Below are positions 26,085 to 33,378 of a stretch of DNA of 64,000 nt, one piece after another. Numbering within the stretch: the stretch's first letter is position 1; every line of letters begins with the position of its first letter. Origin of the DNA: Bradyrhizobium sp. 149 (GTDB lineage: Bacteria; Pseudomonadota; Alphaproteobacteria; Rhizobiales; Xanthobacteraceae); the NCBI RefSeq assembly GCF_023073915.1, contig NZ_JADPKK010000022.1, positions 1-64,000 on the forward strand, written 5' to 3'. The notes under the pieces were generated by a model, which was not told the origin of the DNA, made no database searches, and saw only the letters and a program-made list of their open reading frames with translations. The translations under genes were made by a program, and so were the position numbers.

Positions 26085-26805
26085 CAAACTGATGGACGAC
26101 ACGCTGCTCGAGGTCGACGGCATCGAGACCTGCTACGGCCTGTCGCAGGTGCTGTTCGGCCTGTCGCTGTCGATCAAATCAGGCGAGATGGTCTCGCTGA
26201 TGGGCCGCAACGGCATGGGCAAGACCACGACCATCCGTTCCATCATGGGCCTGACGCCGGCGCGCGCCGGCAGCATTCGCTTTGCGGGCGCCGAAGTGCG
26301 GACGCAGCCGTCCTACAGGATTGCACAGCTCGGGATTGGTCTCGTCCCCGAGGGGCGGCAGATCTTCCCGAACCTCACCGTGCGCGAGAATTTGGTCGCG
26401 GCCGCCGCCGATCGTTTCGGCAGCAGCAATCCCTGGACGCTGGCGGCGATCTACGTGATGTTTCCGCGGCTCGCCGAGCGCGCCTCCAACATGGGCAACC
26501 AGCTCTCCGGCGGCGAGCAGCAGATGCTCGCCATCGGCCGCGCGCTGATGACCAACCCGAAGCTCCTCATCTTGGATGAAGCGACCGAAGGCCTGGCGCC
26601 CCTGATCCGCGAAGAGATCTGGAACTGCCTGTCGCTGCTCAAGAGCCGCGGACAGTCGATTCTGGTCGTCGACAAAAACGTGGACCACCTCGCCCGCATC
26701 TGCGACCGCCACACCATTATCGAGCGCGGCAGGACTGTGTGGAGCGGCACCTCCGACGAACTGCTGGCGGAGCCTGATCTGCAGCACAAATATCTGGGGA
26801 TCTAG
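26077..26805 (+). CDS. ABC importer ATPase, LivF type (putative benzoate uptake)
   Basis: A 242-residue ATPase that overlaps the LivG-type gene by 8 bases. Walker A shows GRNGMGKTT, where LivF proteins often have N-G-M/A-G-K-T-T; the signature is LSGGEQQMLAIG and Walker B LLILDEATEGLAP. The usual H-loop histidine region reads VVDKNVDHL: the position just before the variable hydrophobic run has Lys-Asn where most have Glu-His, a substitution seen in some aromatic-type LivF proteins. Last gene of the operon. Confidence 0.92.
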   Translation: MADKLMDDTLLEVDGIETCYGLSQVLFGLSLSIKSGEMVSLMGRNGMGKTTTIRSIMGLTPARAGSIRFAGAEVRTQPSYRIAQLGIGLVPEGRQIFPNLTVRENLVAAAADRFGSSNPWTLAAIYVMFPRLAERASNMGNQLSGGEQQMLAIGRALMTNPKLLILDEATEGLAPLIREEIWNCLSLLKSRGQSILVVDKNVDHLARICDRHTIIERGRTVWSGTSDELLAEPDLQHKYLGI

Positions 26806-26853
26806 GGGTCAGCTGGCAATGTGAGGACGGCGCCCTGGTGCCTCGCAATCGGT

Positions 26854-26879
26854 GTCGTCCTGGCTTTCGCGAGGACGAC
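26854..26879. terminator. Hairpin after the importer operon
   Basis: GTCGTCCT (26854-26861) and AGGACGAC (26872-26879) form a perfect 8-bp stem around a 10-base loop, 49 bp after the last gene. No T-run follows on either strand, so it is a weak intrinsic terminator or a repeat remnant. Confidence 0.4.
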
Positions 26880-26888
26880 ATGGGGCCT

Positions 26889-27272
26889 TCACCAATAAAT
26901 CCCGTGCCGATGCAGTTCGCGAATCACGCGGGCTTCGGTGGACGGCTGGCGACGTCTCGGCTTTGCAATCTCGGTCCCGCCTGCCAGCGGCGCCGCGGTG
27001 GACTGAGCAGCGGCTGCAGCGGCAGGAGCGGTCGCGACGGTCGCAGCCGTCGGTTGGGGCGAGGTCGGTGTAGTGGTCGCCGTCTGCACATTTGGCGGTG
27101 GCGTTGTTGCCGCAGCCTTCGTTGCCTCGGACGCGACCGCTGCCGACGGCGCCGGTTGCCCGGCCACCTGCTGGCTTGCATTGGTCGCCGCAAGGCTCAG
27201 GCTCCGCGGGCCGCCGGCATCGGCTTGTGTTGCGAGCAGCGACATCACCGCGATCAGGATCAGCTTCCGCAT
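26889..27272 (-). CDS. Small secreted Ala/Pro/Thr-rich protein of unknown function
   Basis: A 127-residue precursor with a good Sec signal (MRKLILIAVMSLLATQADAG, cleavage after ADA). The mature part is low-complexity, Ala, Pro and Thr (APSAAVASEATKAAATTPPP and similar), ending in a basic, less repetitive tail with RRRQPSTEARVIRELHRHG. An ATG 12 bases upstream is also possible. No family recognised; such proteins in rhizobia are often periplasmic linkers or envelope proteins. The compositional bias is in the protein as well as in high-GC codons, so the reading frame deserves some caution. Confidence 0.55.
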   Translation of the reverse strand: MRKLILIAVMSLLATQADAGGPRSLSLAATNASQQVAGQPAPSAAVASEATKAAATTPPPNVQTATTTPTSPQPTAATVATAPAAAAAAQSTAAPLAGGTEIAKPRRRQPSTEARVIRELHRHGIYW

Positions 27273-27535
27273 CGGAAACCCCATTTATCTGGTCAATCCG
27301 TCTTACCTAGATTCGCCAGCGTCTAGCGCAGCGAACGGCCCGTCCCGATCTCGATCAAGGTGGCACGGCAGGACAGGCGATAGATCAGGCTGAACAATTG
27401 ACCCCACATGACCGAACTCCATTGTTGATCACGAGAGCCAATATACATCCCCGGTCTTTCCGGCGGTTTTCGTGGACCGGGGAAAACGGCTTCGTCGGGG
27501 CGGTGAAATGTCGTCGGAACAGGTCGGACGAAGTC

Positions 27536-27555
27536 GCCTCACGGGAGCGTGAGGC
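27536..27555. terminator. Stem-loop after the GS-like gene
   Basis: GCCTCACG (27536-27543) and CGTGAGGC (27548-27555) form a perfect 8-bp stem with a 4-base GGAG loop, starting 6 bases beyond the stop of the minus-strand gene. No T-tract follows, so termination efficiency is uncertain. Confidence 0.5.
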
Positions 27556-27561
27556 CGCACC

Positions 27562-29010
27562 TCAGAATATCTCGAAATATTCCTTGTGCTCCCAGTCGGT
27601 CACCTCGGACAGGAAGCGGTCGATCTCGGCATTCTTGATGTGGGTGTAATAATCGACGAACTCGGCACCAAGTTTTTCACGGAAGAACGGATCGTCCTTC
27701 AGCGCGCTGACCGCATCGCGTAAGGACTTCGGCAAGAGCGGCGCCTTGGTCTCGTAGGGCGTGTCGGCGGACGGGCCGGGATCGAGCTTTCGATCGACGC
27801 CGTCGAGGCCTGAGAGAATCTGCGAGGCCATGTAGAGATAGGGATTGGCGGCGGGCTCGCCGATGCGGTTCTCCAGGCGCGTGGCGGCGTCGCCGGCAGC
27901 GCCGAGTACGCGGATCATCACGCCACGATTGTCGCGGCCCCAGATCGCGCGGTCCGGCGCCAGCGAATAGGCGCGGTAGCGCTTGTAGCCATTGATGGTC
28001 GGAGTGGTGAACACGGTCGAGGTGCAGGCGTGGTCGAGCAGGCCCGCAAGCCAGGCGCGGCCGAACGCGCTGAGCGGCTCGCCGCCCTCCTTGGTCTTTT
28101 CCTTGGCCATGAATAGATTGTCGCCGCTTGTACGTGAGACCACCGATTGGTGCAGATGCCAGCCGCTCGCGAACAGGTTCGGCAGCTTCGGCCGGCACAT
28201 GAAGGTGGCGTGATAGCCGTGGCGGTGCGCGATCTGCTTCACGGCAGAGCGGAACAGCACCATGTTGTCGGCGGGCTCCATCCCTTTCTTCGGCGCGAAG
28301 GTGAATTCGCACTGGCTCGGCCCGAACTCGACCTCCACTGAGCGCAAGGGCAACCCGAGTGCGACGATGTCACGGCGTAGGATTTCCAGCACCGGCTCCA
28401 TCTGATCGAAGCGCTGCTCGGTGAGGTATTGATAGCCGTGGCTGAGCAGGCTCACCGAAGGTGGTGTGCCGGGCTGGCCGGCGTCCTCCGGGCGCATATG
28501 CGGATCGTCGAGCTTGAAGATGTGGAATTCGACCTCGAGCCCCGCGATGAAATCGTGGCCGCGACGTCCGAGCTCGTCGAGCGCCTTGCGATAGAGCCCG
28601 CGCGTCGCGAACGGCACCGGACGGCCGTCGTTGAAATAGAGGTCGCAGAGAACCCAGCCGCTGGTCGGTGCCCACGGCAACACGCGGAAACTGGTGGGAT
28701 CGGCGACCATCAGCACGTCGGCCGCGCCCTCCATCTCCTTCATGCCGAAGCCGCCGCCTGACGTGAACACCGGAAACACCGTGCGGTGCGAGGTGTCCTT
28801 GGCGAGCAGGGTGGTGGTGATGGAGCAACCGCTCTCCAGCGATGCGATCGCCTCGGCCGCGATGATGGTCTTGCCGCGCAAAATGCCGTGCTGGTCCGGG
28901 AAGGCGAGGCGGATGACTTCGAGGTTCTTCTCCTCGACGAGACGGCGCATGCGCGTCGCCGCGTCCTTCTGCTCATCCGACCACAGCGCGTGACGCGCGA
29001 CGAAAGTCAC
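27562..29010 (-). CDS. Glutamine-synthetase-like gamma-glutamyl-amine ligase
   Basis: A 482-residue GS-fold enzyme that should join glutamate to an amine with ATP. The catalytic domain is clear: EVEFHIF, the metal-binding GWHLHQS, and RLENRIGEPAANPYLYM (the R-x-E-x-R and A-N-P-Y-L motifs). In the N-terminal domain the F-D-G-S-S motif of true glutamine synthetase, whose Asp binds ammonium, reads FTSGGGFGM. That Asp is therefore lost, as in gamma-glutamylamide and gamma-glutamylanilide synthases. The GTG start at 29010 has GAGGAG 9 bases upstream; the longer in-frame ATG at 29082 runs into a palindromic repeat. Its neighbour is a Rieske oxygenase. The amine is unknown. Confidence 0.8.
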   Translation of the reverse strand: MTFVARHALWSDEQKDAATRMRRLVEEKNLEVIRLAFPDQHGILRGKTIIAAEAIASLESGCSITTTLLAKDTSHRTVFPVFTSGGGFGMKEMEGAADVLMVADPTSFRVLPWAPTSGWVLCDLYFNDGRPVPFATRGLYRKALDELGRRGHDFIAGLEVEFHIFKLDDPHMRPEDAGQPGTPPSVSLLSHGYQYLTEQRFDQMEPVLEILRRDIVALGLPLRSVEVEFGPSQCEFTFAPKKGMEPADNMVLFRSAVKQIAHRHGYHATFMCRPKLPNLFASGWHLHQSVVSRTSGDNLFMAKEKTKEGGEPLSAFGRAWLAGLLDHACTSTVFTTPTINGYKRYRAYSLAPDRAIWGRDNRGVMIRVLGAAGDAATRLENRIGEPAANPYLYMASQILSGLDGVDRKLDPGPSADTPYETKAPLLPKSLRDAVSALKDDPFFREKLGAEFVDYYTHIKNAEIDRFLSEVTDWEHKEYFEIF

Positions 29011-29057
29011 TTTGATTGCTCCTCTAGCCGTACGACGCGAGCATGCGCCACATTCGC

Positions 29058-29138
29058 CGTCATTGCGAGCGTAGCGAAGCAATCCAGAAATGCGTCCGCG
29101 GTGGCAGACTGGATTGCTTCGCTACGCTCGCAATGACG
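29058..29138. repeat. Palindromic repeat between GS-like and Rieske genes
   Basis: CGTCATTGCGAGCGTAGCGA (29058-29077) is the start of a 30-base arm whose near-perfect complement ends at 29138 (GCTACGCTCGCAATGACG). This is the very common Rhizobiales element of GCGAAGCAATCC type. It would form a long hairpin in the transcript that joins the two genes. Confidence 0.8.
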
Positions 29139-29155
29139 AGGATGGGCCGTCACCC

Positions 29156-30514
29156 TCACTCCGCCGCCGTCAGCCGGTGCACGTTGTCCGCGATCTCCTT
29201 CGGCACCGGCGCCGTCCACGGTGCGCCGCGGCGGCGCTTGACGTCGACTTCCATCCAGTAGGTCTCCCAGCCTCGTGTCGGCCCGATGCCGTCCATGGTC
29301 GCCGGGCCCTGGATCGAACGCGCGGTGCTCTCGTCGAGATGCAGCATCGGCTTCTCGCCGCCCGCGACCTTCTCGATCTCCTGCCGCAGCAGGCGGCGGT
29401 ACTGCACGATCGCCTTGTCGCTCGTGCCGAGGTGCTCCCTGGTGCGGTCCTGGATCGCGCCCATCGATTCCACCGCCCACTGGTCGTGGACGTTGATGTC
29501 ATTGCCCATACCGGTGTAGGTCGCGGTCTGCTGCTCGTGCGGGTCGAAGCCGTAGTCGTTCGTCCTGTTCTTGCGGGATTTGTAGTCCGGCAGCTCGTAG
29601 AGCTCGAGCCGCTGGTCGCGCATCTTCTTCTTGTCGACCGGGTTCGAATAGCTGGTGAAGATCGCGTACCAATAGCAGTTCTCATCGTCGACCGGCACGT
29701 GCCACTGCGTGATCGTCATCTCCGTGCTCATAGGGATGACGAAGCCGTGCGGGAAGATCTGGTTGGTAACGCGCACGTGCGTTCGCTCCTCGTCGATCTC
29801 GCGCAGCGCGATCAGCCGCAGGCCGTATTCGGTGTGCTCGACATTGATGATGGGGCGGTCGTACTCGCGCAGGATCTTCGTCATCGGCAGGTCGGAGCCG
29901 GCGGATGCGCCGCGGAACTGCTTGCCGTAAGCCGTCGAGGTGTCCTCGTCCTCGAAGAAGCGATGCAGATAGGAGGCATGCGCGGGATCGATGCCCACCT
30001 CCAGCGCCTGGAGCCAGTTGCAGGCCATGTGGCCCTTGAATGCAAAAGTATGCGTGCCGGGCGCGATAAAACAGTCGAGCTCCGGAAACGCCGGCGGTTC
30101 ACCCTCGCCGAGCCAGGCCCACAGGATGCCGCTCTTCTCCACCACCGGATAGGAGCGCTGACGGATGTTCTGGCAGAGCTTTGAGTCCTTCGGCTCCGCC
30201 GGCGTCTCGATGCATTGCCCGGTGGCGTCGAACAGCCAGCCATGGAAGGCGCAGCGCAGCCCGCCATGCTCAAGCCGTCCGAACGCAAGGTCGGCGCCGC
30301 GATGCGCGCAGTGCCGATCGATCAGGCCGTAGCGTCCGGTCTCGTCGCGGAACAGCACCAGGTTTTCACCGAGCAGCTTGACGGGGCGGATCGGACGATC
30401 GCCTTCGAGTTCGTCCACCAGTGCCGCCGGTTGCCAATAGCTCCGCATCAGCTTTCCGCAGGGGTCCTTCGGACCGGTGCGGGTGATCAGGTCGTTCTGC
30501 TCCTGGCTCATCAT
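29156..30514 (-). CDS. Rieske non-heme iron oxygenase, alpha subunit
   Basis: A 452-residue oxygenase of the VanA/phthalate-dioxygenase-like group. Rieske cluster ligands are C69-x-H71 and C88-x2-H91 (CAHRG and CAFHGW). The catalytic iron site is D176-x2-H179-x4-H184 in IDPAHASYLH. Length and the extended C-terminal half resemble the single-component (no beta subunit) monooxygenase/dioxygenase class. It uses a separate ferredoxin-NADH reductase, and none is near it. Two adjacent ATGs (30514, 30511) follow AAAGGACG. Gene order with the GS-like ligase suggests it oxidises a glutamylated or free amine, which is inference. Confidence 0.85.
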   Translation of the reverse strand: MMSQEQNDLITRTGPKDPCGKLMRSYWQPAALVDELEGDRPIRPVKLLGENLVLFRDETGRYGLIDRHCAHRGADLAFGRLEHGGLRCAFHGWLFDATGQCIETPAEPKDSKLCQNIRQRSYPVVEKSGILWAWLGEGEPPAFPELDCFIAPGTHTFAFKGHMACNWLQALEVGIDPAHASYLHRFFEDEDTSTAYGKQFRGASAGSDLPMTKILREYDRPIINVEHTEYGLRLIALREIDEERTHVRVTNQIFPHGFVIPMSTEMTITQWHVPVDDENCYWYAIFTSYSNPVDKKKMRDQRLELYELPDYKSRKNRTNDYGFDPHEQQTATYTGMGNDINVHDQWAVESMGAIQDRTREHLGTSDKAIVQYRRLLRQEIEKVAGGEKPMLHLDESTARSIQGPATMDGIGPTRGWETYWMEVDVKRRRGAPWTAPVPKEIADNVHRLTAAE

Positions 30515-30544
30515 GGCAGTAGCGTCCTTTGTGGAGTGACGATT

Positions 30545-30570
30545 GTTCGCCTATTGAACGAATGGGCGAA
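30545..30570. promoter_or_regulatory. Inverted repeats upstream of the IclR gene
   Basis: GTTC-N7-GAAC (30545-30559) and an overlapping TTCGCC (30546-30551)...GGCGAA (30565-30570) lie in the 112-bp space between the divergent Rieske and IclR genes. IclR regulators such as PcaR and PobR bind sites of this kind, so this is the best operator candidate. Confidence 0.5.
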
Positions 30571-30626
30571 TTATGACATGGCTTGGTCCGGCAGCAAGCA
30601 CTATTTTGCAGGAATGTCCCGAGCCC

Positions 30627-31412
30627 ATGCCCAAGCTGAAGCGAAGCGAGAGCGACGAACGCGCGACGGATTTCGTCGAGAGCCTCGATCGCGGCCTGCG
30701 CCTGCTGCAATGTTTTGGCACCACGGCGGGGCCGATGACGCTGAGCGATCTCGCCCGTGCCGCCGAGCTTCCACGCGCCACCGCGCGGCGCATGCTGTTC
30801 ACGCTCCAGCGCGGCGGCTTCGTCGATGGCGACGGCAAGCTGTTCTCGCTGACGCCGCATGTGCTGACACTGGCCGCATCGTATCTGCGGTCCAGCCAGC
30901 TCGTCACGGTCCTGCAACCGGTGCTCGATCGCGTCGCGACAGCGGCCAACGAAATCTCCTCGCTCGCGGTGCTCGACGGCGATGAGGTCGTGTTCATCGC
31001 GCGCAGTAGCCCGGCGCGCATGTTTTCAGGTGGGCTGGACATCGGCTACCGCCTGCCGGCGTTCTGCACCTCGGTCGGCCGCGCCATGCTCGGCCAGCTC
31101 GATGATGTGGAGTTAACTGCGCGTCTGAGAGCGATGAAACGCGAGGCGCTGACGCCGCAGACGGAGACCGATCCCAAGGAATTGTGCGCGCGCATCGCCG
31201 CCGACCGCGCGCAGGGCTACGCGCTGGTCGATCGCGAGGCCGAGCCGCATTTCCGCTCGATCTCCGTTCCCGTCCGCCGCTACGACGGTGTGATCGTCGC
31301 CGCCATCAACATGGGCGCCCATGTCGACCGCGTGCCGGCGCAGGAATTGATCGGCCGCTTCCTGCCGCTGTTGCGGGATGGCGCGGAGTCGGTGGGGTCG
31401 CGGTTGTTGTAG
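30627..31412 (+). CDS. IclR-family regulator, PcaR/PobR-like
   Basis: A 261-residue regulator: N-terminal winged helix (LDRGLRLLQCFGTTAGPMTLSDLARAAELPRATARRMLFTLQRGGFV) and a C-terminal IclR effector domain (SLAVLDGDEVVFIARSSP, YRLPAFCTSVGRAMLG, FRSISVPVRRYDGVIVAAINMG). The AFCTSVGRAMLG motif is typical of the PcaR/PobR/CatR aromatic-acid branch. Start at 30627 is used, with AGGAA upstream; an ATG at 30573 is in frame but its added residues look random. Divergent from the Rieske/GS-like unit, which it probably regulates. Confidence 0.85.
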   Translation: MPKLKRSESDERATDFVESLDRGLRLLQCFGTTAGPMTLSDLARAAELPRATARRMLFTLQRGGFVDGDGKLFSLTPHVLTLAASYLRSSQLVTVLQPVLDRVATAANEISSLAVLDGDEVVFIARSSPARMFSGGLDIGYRLPAFCTSVGRAMLGQLDDVELTARLRAMKREALTPQTETDPKELCARIAADRAQGYALVDREAEPHFRSISVPVRRYDGVIVAAINMGAHVDRVPAQELIGRFLPLLRDGAESVGSRLL

Positions 31413-31518
31413 CTGAGGCCAGGAGAGCAAAAAGCCCAGAGAGCAAAGAGGTGGGTTTCGCTCGTCCTGCCTGCCAGGCTATAATGCGCAGGGCAAAAAA
31501 GAGAACAGGGAGGACACC

Positions 31519-31851
31519 ATGCACCATACCATGGTTCCCAGTGATCGCGTGGAGCATGTCGCCGTCTACGGGCGCGACGGCACCAAACTCGGCACGATCG
31601 AGCGGTTGATGCTCGACAAGGTGAGTGGAACGGTCGCCTACGCCGTGATCAAGACCGGCAGGCTGCTCGGCACCCACCATCATTATCCTCTGCAGTGGAG
31701 CGCACTGAGATATGATCCAGGACGTCAGGTCTTCCAGGTCGAGCTGACGCCGGAGCAACTGAGCAGCGGCCCCTGCGAAGTCGATGGCGATGAATTCGAC
31801 TGGGGTGACCGCTCGCGGCCTTACCCGCATCCGAATTACTGGTCGATCTAG
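31519..31851 (+). CDS. Small PRC-barrel-like protein
   Basis: A 110-residue protein whose first 65 residues (VEHVAVYGRDGTKLGTIERLMLDKVSGTVAYAVIKTG) match the PRC-barrel fold, a beta-barrel found in the RimM and photosynthetic reaction centre H proteins and in many small stress-type rhizobial proteins. The tail is acidic and Pro/Tyr-rich (DWGDRSRPYPHPNYW). It has the ribosome-binding site GGGAGGA. No signal peptide or membrane segment. It stands alone between the IclR and haemoglobin genes; function unknown. Confidence 0.75.
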   Translation: MHHTMVPSDRVEHVAVYGRDGTKLGTIERLMLDKVSGTVAYAVIKTGRLLGTHHHYPLQWSALRYDPGRQVFQVELTPEQLSSGPCEVDGDEFDWGDRSRPYPHPNYWSI

Positions 31852-31925
31852 TCGCGTCGTAAGTCTCATAGTCCGGGTCAGCGAAGCGGTACCCGAACGC
31901 CACACGTCGGCCTTTATCGACGTTT

Positions 31926-32321
31926 TTACGGCCGGTTGCGCATCCAGTCGGCGAGGCCGGACAGCGCCTTGTCGAGGTCTTGCCGCGCGGCAGGATCGAC
32001 GACCGTCTCCTCCAGCGCGCCGCGCATGCAGAGCATCCACGCATCGCGCTCGGCATTACCGATGGCAAAGCCGATGTGGCGCTGCCGCAGCCGTGGATGG
32101 CCCTTCTCGACCGAATAGAGTTTTGAGCCGCCGGTCCATTCGGTGAGATAGCGCTTCAGCACGTACCTGATCGCACCGAGATCGGCGGCGTGCATCGCGC
32201 GGATGACCTGCGCCTCCGGCAGGGTATCCATGCGATCGTAGAAGCAATCGACCAGCCGATCGATCGTGGTGCTGCCGCCGATCCGCTCGAACATGGAGAT
32301 TGCGGCGCCGCTATCGGTCAT
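31926..32321 (-). CDS. Group II truncated haemoglobin
   Basis: A 131-residue 2-on-2 globin. Visible features of group II are Phe-Tyr at B9-B10 (FYDRM, Y28), the proximal His F8 in RQRHIGFAIG (H82), and Trp G8 (W95) in ERDAWMLCM. Ends with the short H helix. Such globins carry O2 or handle NO. It lies 12 bp beyond the boxR stop and is transcribed the same way, so it is probably in the boxR transcript; O2 supply to BoxB is a tempting but untested idea. Confidence 0.87.
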   Translation of the reverse strand: MTDSGAAISMFERIGGSTTIDRLVDCFYDRMDTLPEAQVIRAMHAADLGAIRYVLKRYLTEWTGGSKLYSVEKGHPRLRQRHIGFAIGNAERDAWMLCMRGALEETVVDPAARQDLDKALSGLADWMRNRP

Positions 32322-32333
32322 CGGAGTTCAGAC

Positions 32334-33242
32334 CTACAGCGCGACGCTGCGCAGCCCAAAGCTGCGGGCTTCGTTTTGCAGCACGGGCCGTACCGCATCG
32401 ATCAGGCGCGCGGCCGCGGCATCGACCGAAAGTCCCGCCGTGTCCACCACCGCCGTCGCGCGCGCATACAGCGGCTCGCGGCTGAGCAAAATATTGCGCA
32501 GCTCCGCCATGGCAGAGCGGTCGTCGGCCATCGGGCGCAAATCGCCCTGCCGGCGGACGCGGGCCATGTGCTCCTCGGGCTCGGCTTTCAGCCAGATCGT
32601 ATAGAACGACGACAGGATCTGGTCGAAGGTCAAAGGCTCCGAGACGATGCCCCCGCCGGTCGCCAGCACCATCAGCTCGTTGCGCGCGAGCAGCTGTTGC
32701 AGCGCGGCCTGCTCCATGCGGCGAAAGCCTTCCTGGCCGTAGAGCGCGATGATCTCGGCGACCGAGAGACCGTTCTGCTGCTCGACCTCCTTATTGAGCT
32801 CGACAAAGCTCCAGCCCACCTTCTTTGCCAGGATCTTGCCGAGCGTGGATTTGCCGGCGCCGCGCAGGCCGATCAGCGCGATGCCGCAGAATGGCGCGCG
32901 GCGCGGCGCGGAGGCGCTGCCGCCGGCGAGCAGATCCTTGGCCTGCGCGATCTGCGCAGGTGTCGCCTTGCGCAACAGATCGCGAAACATCTGCCAGTCC
33001 GGAGTCGGATCGGCTGAGGGAAGCAAATCTTCCAGATGCGCGCCCATTGCGTCGGAGACGCGGCGCAGCAGCACGATAGAGACGTTGCCCTTGCCACTTT
33101 CGAGCTGCGCGATATAGCGCTCCGAAATTCCTGAAACCTTGGCGAGCACTTTGCGCGACATGCCGCGCAGCGCGCGCATGGTGCGCACGCGCTGGCCGAG
33201 CTGTTCGAGAAATCGGGATTCGGCGTCGGGACTGTCGGTCAT
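32334..33242 (-). CDS. boxR: BoxR/BzdR-type repressor (HTH plus shikimate-kinase-like domain)
   Basis: Transcriptional repressor of benzoate degradation that senses benzoyl-CoA. The 302-residue protein has an N-terminal XRE helix-turn-helix (about 16-75: LGQRVRTMRALRGMSRKVLAKVSGISERYIAQLESGKG), a linker, and a C-terminal domain with shikimate kinase fold. The kinase P-loop, GLRGAGKST (about 125-133), is intact, but the domain in this family binds benzoyl-CoA and is not thought to phosphorylate shikimate. It lies divergently from bclA, next to the box genes, as in other box clusters. Confidence 0.92.
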   Translation of the reverse strand: MTDSPDAESRFLEQLGQRVRTMRALRGMSRKVLAKVSGISERYIAQLESGKGNVSIVLLRRVSDAMGAHLEDLLPSADPTPDWQMFRDLLRKATPAQIAQAKDLLAGGSASAPRRAPFCGIALIGLRGAGKSTLGKILAKKVGWSFVELNKEVEQQNGLSVAEIIALYGQEGFRRMEQAALQQLLARNELMVLATGGGIVSEPLTFDQILSSFYTIWLKAEPEEHMARVRRQGDLRPMADDRSAMAELRNILLSREPLYARATAVVDTAGLSVDAAAARLIDAVRPVLQNEARSFGLRSVAL

Positions 33243-33378
33243 GGACTACGGATCACGGGCCTTCTTAGCGGTTGTCCTACGGCGCACTTAAATGAAACAT
33301 AGTGCCTGCTGGCATTGACAGCAAGCCGCTGCAGTGTCTTTCTATGAATTATAATTCTAAATCCAAGGGGAGAAGTCC

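Noticed and set aside
33315..33355. TTGACA and TATAAT as a bclA promoter
   Set aside because: The two are 29 bases apart, too far to form one sigma-70 promoter.
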